From assembly GCA_021797415.1 (NCBI GenBank), contig JAJZZT010000078.1, forward strand, positions 1-6,293: a stretch of 6,293 nucleotides of DNA, written 5' to 3'. The translations under genes and the position numbers were made by a program. Shown one piece after another: positions 1 to 5,380 of the stretch (positions within the stretch are counted from its first letter, which is position 1; each line of letters begins with the position of its first letter). The notes beneath the pieces were generated by a model. The model was given only the letters and a program-made list of their open reading frames with translations. It was not told where the DNA came from and did not search any database. This DNA is from Bacillota bacterium. GTDB taxonomy: Bacteria > Bacillota > Bacilli > Alicyclobacillales > SLC66.

Positions 1-54
1 CTGCTCCACCGCGACCCGCAGGCCGCTGATCTTCAATTCTGGAATACTCACCAT
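1..54 (-). CDS. sufC: Fe-S cluster assembly ATPase SufC, N-terminal fragment (cut by window edge)
   Basis: Only the first 18 codons are visible, reading MVSIPELKISGLRVAVEQ. The pattern of an alternating hydrophobic strand followed by GL-V-VE matches the beginning of SufC proteins, the ABC-type ATPase of the SufBCD scaffold that builds Fe-S clusters in the cytosol. The start is well supported: GGGAGGTT lies 4-11 bases upstream. Known Firmicute suf operons begin with sufC, followed by sufD, sufS, sufU and sufB, which would lie beyond the left edge. The identification rests on a short peptide, but it is strengthened by sufT upstream on the same strand and by an IscR-type operator in front of the gene. 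Another ABC ATPase remains possible, because the Walker motifs are outside the window. Confidence 0.72.
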   Translation of the reverse strand, partial: MVSIPELKISGLRVAVEQ

Positions 55-57
55 TGC

Positions 58-65
58 AACCTCCC
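58..65 (-). promoter_or_regulatory. Ribosome binding site of sufC
   Basis: On the minus strand the bases read GGGAGGTT, a strong Shine-Dalgarno match spaced three bases from the ATG at 54-52. It fixes the sufC start. Confidence 0.75.
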
Positions 66-104
66 GAACGACCGACATTTCCCAATCCAGCGCAAGCGGA
101 CCGG

Positions 105-129
105 AAAGTCGACTAAATTAGTCGCCTTT
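105..129 (-). promoter_or_regulatory. IscR type 1 (Rrf2-family) operator in front of sufC
   Basis: The core at 111-123, GACTAAATTAGTC, fits every position of the established IscR type 1 core GACTRWWWYAGTC. It lies inside a perfect 7-bp inverted repeat with a one-base centre (110-124). Flanking bases also fit the full 25-bp consensus well, five of six on the left and four of six on the right. The site begins at the predicted transcription start of sufC, where a bound repressor would block RNA polymerase. In characterised systems the [2Fe-2S] form of IscR binds such sites, so cluster shortage derepresses the suf genes. The regulator gene itself is not in this window. Confidence 0.72.
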
Positions 130-157
130 ATGCTACCACATCGGTGAAAAAAAACAA
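130..157 (-). promoter_or_regulatory. Putative sigma-A promoter of sufC
   Basis: On the minus strand TTGTTT (157-152) and TAGCAT (135-130) are separated by 16 bases, giving a predicted start near 123 and a leader of about 70 nt. The IscR-like operator starts right there, which supports the assignment. An AT-rich stretch including a run of eight T lies in the spacer and the -35 region. Confidence 0.55.
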
Positions 158-192
158 GGCCACGCATTCGCCCGCGCGGCCCAACGAACAAT

Positions 193-211
193 TTGTTCAT
201 TTTTTGAACAA
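193..211. repeat. Small perfect inverted repeat upstream of the sufC promoter
   Basis: TTGTTCA (193-199) and TGAACAA (205-211) form 7-bp perfect arms around a TTTTT loop. It sits about 36 bp upstream of the sufC -35 box. It could be a second operator, a hairpin in sufT read-through RNA, or debris of the adjacent repeat, whose end also contains TTTTTGAAC. No function can be assigned. Confidence 0.4.
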
Positions 212-220
212 TCTTTTCAT

Positions 221-271
221 TGACGCAGCAATGCGCCGGGGAGTTCTGCCCCCTTTTTGAACTACCTCTCA
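221..271. repeat. 51-bp direct repeat, copy 1 (solo right arm of palindromic element)
   Basis: This stretch matches 381-431 at 50 of 51 positions; the only difference is A at 227 against C at 387. The two copies are exactly 160 bp apart. Its end TTTTGAACT (255-263) is a perfect inverse of AGTTCAAAA at 279-287, so this copy is related to the right arm of the element at 279-423. It lies in the otherwise gene-free sufT-sufC gap (55-428). Confidence 0.9.
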
Positions 272-278
272 TGAATCC

Positions 279-423
279 AGTTCAAAATGAGGGCAGGTAA
301 GACCCGCGCAGTGCAAGAAAGCAGCCAGAAATGCGGACCGAGCGTACGTTGTTGGGTACGTGAGGGAGCATTTCTGGCGATGACGCCGCAATGCGCCGGG
401 GAGTTCTGCCCCCTTTTTGAACT
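279..423. repeat. 145-bp imperfect palindrome, MITE- or REP-like intergenic element
   Basis: The two halves are inverted copies of one another along nearly their whole length. The outer ends AGTTCAAAATGAGGGCAG (279-296) and the inverse of 406-423 match at 16 of 18 positions. An inner pair of perfect 11-bp arms lies at 324-334 (GCCAGAAATGC) and 368-378. Around the apex, CGTAC (343-347) and GTACG (356-360) close a loop of eight bases. No open reading frame of note lies within it, so it is non-autonomous if mobile. Transcripts leaving sufT would contain it as a long hairpin. It could instead be a structured 3' UTR or a transcript-processing element. No clear target-site duplication is seen. Confidence 0.7.
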
Positions 424-431
424 ACCTCTCA
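381..431. repeat. 51-bp direct repeat, copy 2 (right arm of the palindrome, contains sufT stop)
   Basis: Second copy of the repeat seen at 221-271, with a single mismatch. It includes the right terminal arm of the 145-bp palindrome plus eight outer bases, and the sufT stop codon (431-429, minus strand) falls exactly at its end. On the plus strand it carries a GGGG-AGTTCTG-CCCC hairpin followed by five T. That looks terminator-like, but the stem is only four base pairs and no plus-strand gene precedes it. Confidence 0.9.
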
Positions 432-734
432 AAACAGGTAGCGCATGACCGCCTTCGCCTCATCGGACATCATCTCTTTTGACCAGGGCGGATCAAACGT
501 GAGGTCGATCAGCACTTCGGAGGCGCCAAGTTCCTCCACCTTGCGCCGGATGTCATGCTGCAGTTCTTCCATCGCCGGGCAGCCCATCGTGGTGAGCGTC
601 ATGCGCACGGTCACTTTGCGGCTCTCCTCTTCGATGTCCACGCCGTATATCATGCCCAGATTCACGACATCAATCTGGATCTCGGGATCGACCACATCTT
701 TCAATTGTTCGTAGATCGTTTCCTGTGTCAACAT
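429..734 (-). CDS. sufT: SufT-like metal-sulfur cluster maturation protein (DUF59/MIP18 family)
   Basis: This 101-residue protein is the usual length for a single-domain DUF59 protein. It shows the family landmarks: DPE at 16-18, NLGMIYG at 25-31, a TTMGCP segment with the conserved Cys52, and FDPPW at 80-84 followed by MS-EA. Members act in the cytosol in maturation or transfer of Fe-S clusters; characterised relatives include SufT of staphylococci and the eukaryotic MIP18 protein. The ATG at 734-732 is chosen because the protein begins where family members do; only a loose G-rich ribosome binding site (GAGGCGGGG, about 10 bases upstream) is present. The gene points towards sufC, 374 bp downstream, which fits a Fe-S role. 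Its stop codon lies within a repeat element. Confidence 0.9.
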   Translation of the reverse strand: MLTQETIYEQLKDVVDPEIQIDVVNLGMIYGVDIEEESRKVTVRMTLTTMGCPAMEELQHDIRRKVEELGASEVLIDLTFDPPWSKEMMSDEAKAVMRYLF

Positions 735-814
735 ATGCCAGCCCCCCGCCTCGCGACTCTCCAGCAGACTTTATCACATGCCCCTAGGTCCAACCCCGCT
801 ATGGCCACCTGCTC

Positions 815-844
815 ATCGTAGCAGAGCAGCGTCCCGCCTGTAAA
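815..844 (-). promoter_or_regulatory. Putative promoter of sufT
   Basis: On the minus strand TTTACA (844-839) and TACGAT (820-815) are separated by 18 bases, which predicts a start near 808 and a leader of roughly 75 nt before sufT. It is the best sigma-A-like pair in the divergent gap shared with the GH18 gene. No operator-like palindrome is obvious next to it. Confidence 0.42.
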
Positions 845-880
845 GAGTTTGACCGCCGTGCGCCTCCCACAATCTGGCCC

Positions 881-910
881 CTGTCGCCCACTGGGACAAT
901 CTTTTATACT
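881..910 (+). promoter_or_regulatory. Putative promoter of the GH18 gene
   Basis: A good -10 box TATACT at 905-910 lies about 55 bases before the chosen start codon. The matching -35 position (about 881-886, CTGTCG) agrees with the consensus at only three of six bases, so recognition may depend on an activator or on an alternative sigma factor. Confidence 0.4.
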
Positions 911-951
911 GACGGCAACAACTTTGCCAGAGTCATGGCGACAACCGCGAC

Positions 952-958
952 AGGAGGT
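952..958 (+). promoter_or_regulatory. Ribosome binding site that fixes the GH18 start
   Basis: AGGAGGT ends six bases before ATG at 965. The in-frame ATG at 935 has no such site and would put ten extra polar residues in front of the signal peptide, so 965 is preferred. Confidence 0.75.
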
Positions 959-964
959 CTGGAT

Positions 965-2314
965 ATGTCGATGCGCCGCATTGTTCCCCTGGCGTGGGCG
1001 CTTGCCTTGTGCCTGACGACCGCACCCGCTTATGCGATGATGAAAACGCCTGCGCAAAACGGCCTTGCGGCGCGCACCTATCCCATCGTCGCGCGCGGCA
1101 ATCACAATCCGTGGCGGTCCACCGCCGTTCGCGTCGCGGCGGCGCGACAGTCTTCCCGCCCACGACCCGTCACGGCGGCCATGCCAAACCGGCTCACATT
1201 CGCCATGGTCATGTCCGCCGTTCCCGCCGATCCAAACGTGACGCCGGGAGCGGTATACAGGGTGACGGCGACGGACAGCGCCACCGCGACACTGTCCATA
1301 AACGGAGCAAACGTTGCAATCCCGCGTTCCAGCGTCCGGGAACTGACCGTGACGCGCGGCGCGCGCCAGCCTATCAAACGGGTGAACGGGCGGATCGTCG
1401 TCGGCTACGACATGGGTACAGCGGCGCAACTGACATCTGACGCCAGGGATCCCGTCTCCGTGGTGGCGCCCTTGGCGTATGTCGTCGCAAATGCCGACGG
1501 CCATCTTCAGGGCGGATTGGACAGCGCGGAGATCGCGGCCGCGCGGGCGACGGGCGCACAGGTCTGGCCGATCGTCCAGTCGGGGTTCAACCCGGCGCAG
1601 ACGACCGCCTTGCTGCACAGCCTGCCCGCGCGCTGGACAACCCTGTCCCAGATGGTTTCCATCGCAGGACAGGCGGGCATCAGTGGCATCAACATCGACT
1701 TTGAAGACATGCAGCCGAACGACGCGCCGTTGTTGACCCAGTTGACGGCGGGCGTATCCACCGTGTTGCACGCCATGGGAAAATGGGTCTCCATCGACGT
1801 GACGCCGCCTTCTTCCGACCCCAACTGGGGAATCGTGTACGATCGGGCGGCCCTGGCCCGCGTGGTCGATTATGTGGCGGTCATGACGTACGACGAACAC
1901 TTTCCCGGCGTCACCGGAGCCGGATCCGTATCTTCCATCCCGTGGATGGAGCAAAGCATACAAAACACGATCGCCAAGGGTGTGCCGGCCGCGCAGATCC
2001 TCGTAGGCATCCCGTTTTACACGCGTTCCTGGTATGTGCAAAACGGCCAGTTGCATTCGTCGGAACTCCCGCTGACCGCCGCGCTCGCCGACCTGTCGCA
2101 GCCCGGCGCGACTGTGAAGTGGAGCGACAGTCAGCAGCAGGACATCCTCACCTATGTGCAAAACGGCACTTCATACGAAATATGGCTGGAAAACGCCGCG
2201 TCATTGCGGCTGCGCGGCCGTTTCATCCAGTCGTCCGGTCTCGCAGGCGCCGCGATCTGGGACCTTTCCCAAGGCGCGCCGCAGTATGTCGCAGATCTCA
2301 CTCAGTCTTTCTGA
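965..2314 (+). CDS. Secreted glycosyl hydrolase family 18 protein (YaaH-like)
   Basis: This 449-residue protein starts with a signal peptide (basic RR at 4-5, hydrophobic core, AYA at 22-24 as likely cleavage site), so it should be exported. Residues about 94-127 (PGAVYRVTA onwards) look like a small beta, SH3-like region; this is tentative. The GH18 barrel begins near 144 with RIVVGYDMG. The active-site strand ISGINIDFED (239-248) supplies Asp245 and the proposed acid Glu247. MTYDEH (307-312) and ILVGIPFYTRSW match later conserved strands. Related Firmicute proteins such as YaaH and SleL act on peptidoglycan or spore cortex amino sugars, so a cell-wall or spore role is likely but not shown. 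Ser240 replaces the first Asp of the DxxDxDxE motif. It is divergent from sufT and followed by a 75-bp gap without a clear terminator. Confidence 0.85.
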   Translation: MSMRRIVPLAWALALCLTTAPAYAMMKTPAQNGLAARTYPIVARGNHNPWRSTAVRVAAARQSSRPRPVTAAMPNRLTFAMVMSAVPADPNVTPGAVYRVTATDSATATLSINGANVAIPRSSVRELTVTRGARQPIKRVNGRIVVGYDMGTAAQLTSDARDPVSVVAPLAYVVANADGHLQGGLDSAEIAAARATGAQVWPIVQSGFNPAQTTALLHSLPARWTTLSQMVSIAGQAGISGINIDFEDMQPNDAPLLTQLTAGVSTVLHAMGKWVSIDVTPPSSDPNWGIVYDRAALARVVDYVAVMTYDEHFPGVTGAGSVSSIPWMEQSIQNTIAKGVPAAQILVGIPFYTRSWYVQNGQLHSSELPLTAALADLSQPGATVKWSDSQQQDILTYVQNGTSYEIWLENAASLRLRGRFIQSSGLAGAAIWDLSQGAPQYVADLTQSF

Positions 2315-2377
2315 AATGTTCCATTGCGCCCGCTCTGCGGACTTTATCACTGCTCCCATAAGACGGCCGTTTTCCGG

Positions 2378-2383
2378 TATACT
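2378..2383 (+). promoter_or_regulatory. -10 box of the ppx operon, possibly giving a leaderless mRNA
   Basis: TATACT ends six bases before the ATG at 2390, so transcription would start at or within a base or two of the start codon. No Shine-Dalgarno sequence precedes the ATG. No convincing -35 hexamer is seen 16-18 bases upstream, which weakens the call. Confidence 0.45.
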
Positions 2384-2389
2384 ACAGAC

Positions 2390-3928
2390 ATGAAACTCGT
2401 GGGCATTGTCGATATCGGCTCCAACTCCATGCGCCTGTCCGTCATCCGGCGCCTGGACAACGGCGCCTATTACGTGGTGGACGAGCACAAATCCACGCCG
2501 CGCCTCGCCAGTCTCGTCGCCAAAAACGGCGAACTCGGCGCAGACGCGGTGAATGAACTCCTGATCCGCCTGAGGGAATTTATGGATCTCGCGCGCGCGT
2601 ACGGCGTCGGACAGATCGTCGCGCTTGGCACCGCCGCCCTGCGCGGCGCCACCAACCGCGACCAGGTCGTCGCAACCGTGGCGCGACAGCTCGGCATCAC
2701 GATCGACATCGTGAGCGGCAAAGAGGAAGCCTACCTCGGATACACGGCTGTCCGGCGCACCCTTGAGGTGGAGACGGCCTACCTGATAGACATTGGAGGC
2801 GGCAGCACCGAAATCTCGCTCGTCAAGGACGGTGAACTTGCCGCCACGCATTCCTTGCCGTTCGGAGCCGTGACGATCATGCGGCACGCAAAGGAGACGG
2901 GCCGCGATCTGCCCACCCTGAAACTGCCGGACTTTGCCGCGCAGGCCCTGCAGTCGCTCGACATGCTGCACCGGGAACCTCACGCCGAGGTGATCGGCAT
3001 CGGCGGAACCATCCGGAGCGTGGCCCGCATCCACCAAGGCGCGCGCTCATACCCGCTGGCGCTGGCGCACAACTACGTCATGCCGCCCGAAGACGTGGAG
3101 GCGATCCTGCACTGGATCGCATCGCTGCCCCTGCAGCGGCGCAAAAAGATCAACGGCCTTTCCAAAGACCGGGTGGACCTCATCATTCCGGGCGGCACGA
3201 TCCTGCTGCACGTGCTGCGGCAGATCGGCGCCTGCCGCTTGCGCGTGAGCGGCCGCGGTCTGCGGGACGGCGCATTCTACGCGCGCGTTCTACAGGATCC
3301 CGATCCCGCATCGGAGGTCAACATCCTCGAGCAGAGTGTGCACAACCTGCTGCGGCGCTTTCTCACGTCGGAAGAACACGCCGGGCACGTCTCGCAACTG
3401 GCGTTTGCGCTGTTCAATGCATTCGCGGAACTAAAGGCTCTCGCTCCGACAGCCGACAGGGTCCTCTACACCGCCGCGATGCTCCATCGCATCGGCGTGC
3501 ACGTAAGCTACTATGGATACGACAGACATACCTTCTACCTCATCCTGTGCAGTCCGATTTACGGACTGTCGCACCGCGAGATCCTGCTCGCGGCCTTGGC
3601 GGCCTCCTTCAAGGGCCGGGCGGAAATGCGAACATTGGCCGTGCCTTACAGGTCTCTGCTCACCGAAGGGGACGAGGATATGTCCGCTCGTCTCGGCGTG
3701 CTGGTCCGCCTTGCCGAGGCGATGGACCAGCGCCGCGAACAGCGCATCACTTCGCTGGTCGCCAAGGTGGACAAGGAGAGCCTGAACATTTCCCTGACTG
3801 TCCGGGGCGGCGCGGATGTCGAGATCGCCGCCGCTCTTGCCCTGGCGCCGCAAATGAAAAAGATTTTCGGCCGCGATCTGGCCATTTCGATCGCCGAACT
3901 GTTTCCAGAGAATCAGGTGAACGCTTGA
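2390..3928 (+). CDS. Ppx/GppA family phosphatase (exopolyphosphatase or pppGpp phosphohydrolase type)
   Basis: This 512-residue cytosolic protein has the full two-part architecture. Residues 1-300 form the ASKHA-fold phosphatase: phosphate loop 1 DIGSNSMRL (8-16), ALGTAALR (78-85), the catalytic Glu in SGKEEA (109-114), phosphate loop 2 DIGGGST (134-140), GIGGT (203-207) and SGRGLRDG (287-294). Residues about 315-480 form the HD-like C-terminal domain. There the motif is LHRIG (365-369), so the metal-binding Asp of HD is Arg367; the later conserved Asp446 is present. The family removes terminal phosphates from polyphosphate or converts pppGpp to ppGpp, and sequence alone does not decide which. 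ATG 2390 is chosen because the protein then begins exactly as relatives do. It heads a four-gene run, with 22 bp to the next gene. No ppk gene is in the window. Confidence 0.9.
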   Translation: MKLVGIVDIGSNSMRLSVIRRLDNGAYYVVDEHKSTPRLASLVAKNGELGADAVNELLIRLREFMDLARAYGVGQIVALGTAALRGATNRDQVVATVARQLGITIDIVSGKEEAYLGYTAVRRTLEVETAYLIDIGGGSTEISLVKDGELAATHSLPFGAVTIMRHAKETGRDLPTLKLPDFAAQALQSLDMLHREPHAEVIGIGGTIRSVARIHQGARSYPLALAHNYVMPPEDVEAILHWIASLPLQRRKKINGLSKDRVDLIIPGGTILLHVLRQIGACRLRVSGRGLRDGAFYARVLQDPDPASEVNILEQSVHNLLRRFLTSEEHAGHVSQLAFALFNAFAELKALAPTADRVLYTAAMLHRIGVHVSYYGYDRHTFYLILCSPIYGLSHREILLAALAASFKGRAEMRTLAVPYRSLLTEGDEDMSARLGVLVRLAEAMDQRREQRITSLVAKVDKESLNISLTVRGGADVEIAAALALAPQMKKIFGRDLAISIAELFPENQVNA

Positions 3929-3950
3929 CAGCGGAAGGAGAGTCATTGCC

Positions 3951-4649
3951 ATGCGATTGAAGAAAGCGCGCGGCCTGGGCCGCACCATGCAGTACTCCGG
4001 CCGGCTGTTCATCGTCGAGGGAATCGACGGATCGGGCAAAAGCACGCAGATTTACCTGCTCAAACGCTGGCTCGAAGACAACGGCTACCCCGTGTTTTTC
4101 ACGGAGTGGAACTCAAGCGAGCTCATCAAGTCCGCAACGCGGCGCGCGAAAAAGAAAAACCGCCTCACGCCGACGACATTCAGCCTCATCCACGCCTGCG
4201 ACTTTGCCGACCGTTACGAGAAGATGATGCTGCCGCACCTGCGCGCCGGCTACATCGTCCTGGCAGACCGCTACATCTATACGGCTTACGCGCGCGACAT
4301 GGCGCGCGGCTGCGATCCGGAATGGGTCAAAAATGTGTACAGCTTCGCCGTGAAACCGACCGTCAGCTTTTACTTCCAGACACCGCTCGAGGTATCGCTC
4401 GACCGCATTCTGTCGGGCCGTCCCGATCTCAAATACCATGAGGCGGGCATGGATCTCGGACTGTCAAACGATCCCGCGAAAAGTTTTAAGCTGTTTCAAG
4501 GGATGATCAAGAGTCACTACGACAGCATGATCGGCGAAGAACACTTTCAAGTGATCGACGCAACGCAGAGCGTCGAGTGGCAGCAGCAGATCGTCCGCGA
4601 ACAGGTGCTCGCCAAGCTGGAAGACTATATTATACCCAATCAGGTTTGA
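3951..4649 (+). CDS. Thymidylate-kinase-like P-loop protein, copy 1
   Basis: This 232-residue protein has the fold signature of the TMK group: an intact Walker A EGIDGSGKST (23-32) and the DR motif ADRY (105-108). It differs from housekeeping dTMP kinases in the acceptor site. The usual REPGG segment is replaced by TEWNSSEL (51-58), the S-x-A-Y-Q tail after DRY by ARDMARG (114-120), and the Arg-rich lid by YHEAGMDLGLS (162-172). ATP binding is very likely; the phosphate acceptor is unknown, and the dTMP kinase label should not be taken at face value. AAGGAGA at 3935-3941 supports the ATG at 3951. It is 14 bp from a second copy that aligns with it almost without gaps, indicating tandem duplication followed by divergence. 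Confidence 0.85.
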   Translation: MRLKKARGLGRTMQYSGRLFIVEGIDGSGKSTQIYLLKRWLEDNGYPVFFTEWNSSELIKSATRRAKKKNRLTPTTFSLIHACDFADRYEKMMLPHLRAGYIVLADRYIYTAYARDMARGCDPEWVKNVYSFAVKPTVSFYFQTPLEVSLDRILSGRPDLKYHEAGMDLGLSNDPAKSFKLFQGMIKSHYDSMIGEEHFQVIDATQSVEWQQQIVREQVLAKLEDYIIPNQV

Positions 4650-4651
4650 CC

Positions 4652-4658
4652 GGAGGAG
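4652..4658 (+). promoter_or_regulatory. Ribosome binding site that fixes the start of the second kinase-like gene
   Basis: GGAGGAG ends five bases before ATG at 4664. The frame is open further upstream, to a GTG at 4577, but this would overlap the previous gene and add a tail with no counterpart in copy 1. Confidence 0.75.
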
Positions 4659-4663
4659 AACAG

Positions 4664-5380
4664 ATGGGCCATACATCCGATATTTCACACAAACGCGCAT
4701 ATTACGGCGCCGGCCTGCCGTACCTGAACGAACAGCCTTATCCAGGCAAATTGATCGTGATAGAGGGCGCCGACTGTTCCGGGCGCTCGACACAGACGCT
4801 GCTTCTGAAAAGGTGGCTGGAATTCAACGGACACGCAGTGGCTGACACAGGGATCAAGCGGTCCGACCTGGTGAGCCGGACGATCGACCAGGCCAAACAC
4901 GGCAACGTCCTCGGCAAGACGACACTCAGCCTGCTCTACGCGACAGACTACGCCGACCAACTGGAAAACAAGATTCTTCCGGCGCTCGGCGCCGGTTTCA
5001 TCGTCATCGCGGACCGCTACATTTTTACGCTCATGGTGCGCGACGCCGTGCGCGGCGCCGACCAGGACTGGCTGGAGGAACTGTTCGGATTCGCCCTTGT
5101 GCCGGACGTCATCTTCTATTTGCAACTGCCGCCCGAGACTCTGCTGCACAGGCATTTCCGCAAGCGGGGCTACCTGGACTACTGGGAATCCGGAATGGAC
5201 CTCTCCCTGTCGACCGATATGTTCGAGAGCTTCCACCGCTACCAGACGATGTGCAAACAGCAATTCGACGAGTACTCGGCATCGTACAACTTCGTCACGC
5301 TCGACGGCACGCGCGATGTCGAGTCGATTCAGGAAGACCTGCGAAAAGCGGTTTCGTCGCTGCTTGAAGGCGCTCTATGA
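4664..5380 (+). CDS. Thymidylate-kinase-like P-loop protein, copy 2, with altered Walker A
   Basis: This 238-residue paralogue of the preceding gene aligns along its length after an extra N-terminal segment of about 15 residues. Both contain LLKRWLE-NG after the P-loop, ADRY (116-119 here), RD-x-x-RG (126-131), and an E-x-GMDL-x-LS lid-like segment (175-183). Its Walker A is EGADCSGRST (34-43), with Arg41 in place of the Lys that contacts the ATP phosphates. The segment corresponding to TEWNSSEL is TGIKRSDL (62-69). It may be catalytically weak, use a different donor, or act as a regulatory partner of copy 1, possibly as a heterodimer since TMK-group proteins dimerise; these are inferences. 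The gene overlaps the next one by the four bases ATGA, which suggests translational coupling. Confidence 0.83.
   Translation: MGHTSDISHKRAYYGAGLPYLNEQPYPGKLIVIEGADCSGRSTQTLLLKRWLEFNGHAVADTGIKRSDLVSRTIDQAKHGNVLGKTTLSLLYATDYADQLENKILPALGAGFIVIADRYIFTLMVRDAVRGADQDWLEELFGFALVPDVIFYLQLPPETLLHRHFRKRGYLDYWESGMDLSLSTDMFESFHRYQTMCKQQFDEYSASYNFVTLDGTRDVESIQEDLRKAVSSLLEGAL

Noticed and set aside
237..258. GGGG-loop-CCCC hairpin followed by TTTTT as a plus-strand terminator
   Set aside because: The stem is only four base pairs, no plus-strand gene lies upstream, and it is present twice as part of the repeat.
48..272. 74-residue minus-strand open frame across the sufC leader
   Set aside because: It covers the promoter, operator and repeat, begins within a repeat copy, and is low in protein-like character. 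The sufC start and its regulatory sites explain the region better.
767..784. GACTTTRTCACATGYCCC-like string at 767-784 and 6021-6038, with an 11-base match at 2340-2350
   Set aside because: It looked like a recurring intergenic signal, but 16 of 18 matching positions, or an 11-mer, are expected about once or more by chance in a 6-kb window. There is no common position relative to genes.
728..2161. 477-residue minus-strand open frame opposite the GH18 gene
   Set aside because: It is full of Arg, Gly and His runs typical of antisense frames in GC-rich DNA, and the plus-strand frame carries clear GH18 motifs, a signal peptide and a ribosome binding site.
2363..2374. ACGGCCGT palindrome followed by TTTT after the GH18 gene as a terminator
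   Set aside because: The palindrome has no loop and the stem would be at most three pairs, so it is not a convincing intrinsic terminator.
2201..3037. 278-residue minus-strand open frame opposite the 5' half of the Ppx/GppA gene
   Set aside because: It is a shadow of the highly conserved Ppx/GppA reading frame, with no recognisable domain.
3951..5380. Polyphosphate kinase 2 (PPK2) identity for the two P-loop proteins, suggested by the Ppx neighbour
   Set aside because: The P-loop DGSGKSTQ, the ADRY motif and the overall length fit the thymidylate kinase group; the PPK2 pattern with GKG in Walker A and DRSWYNR is absent.
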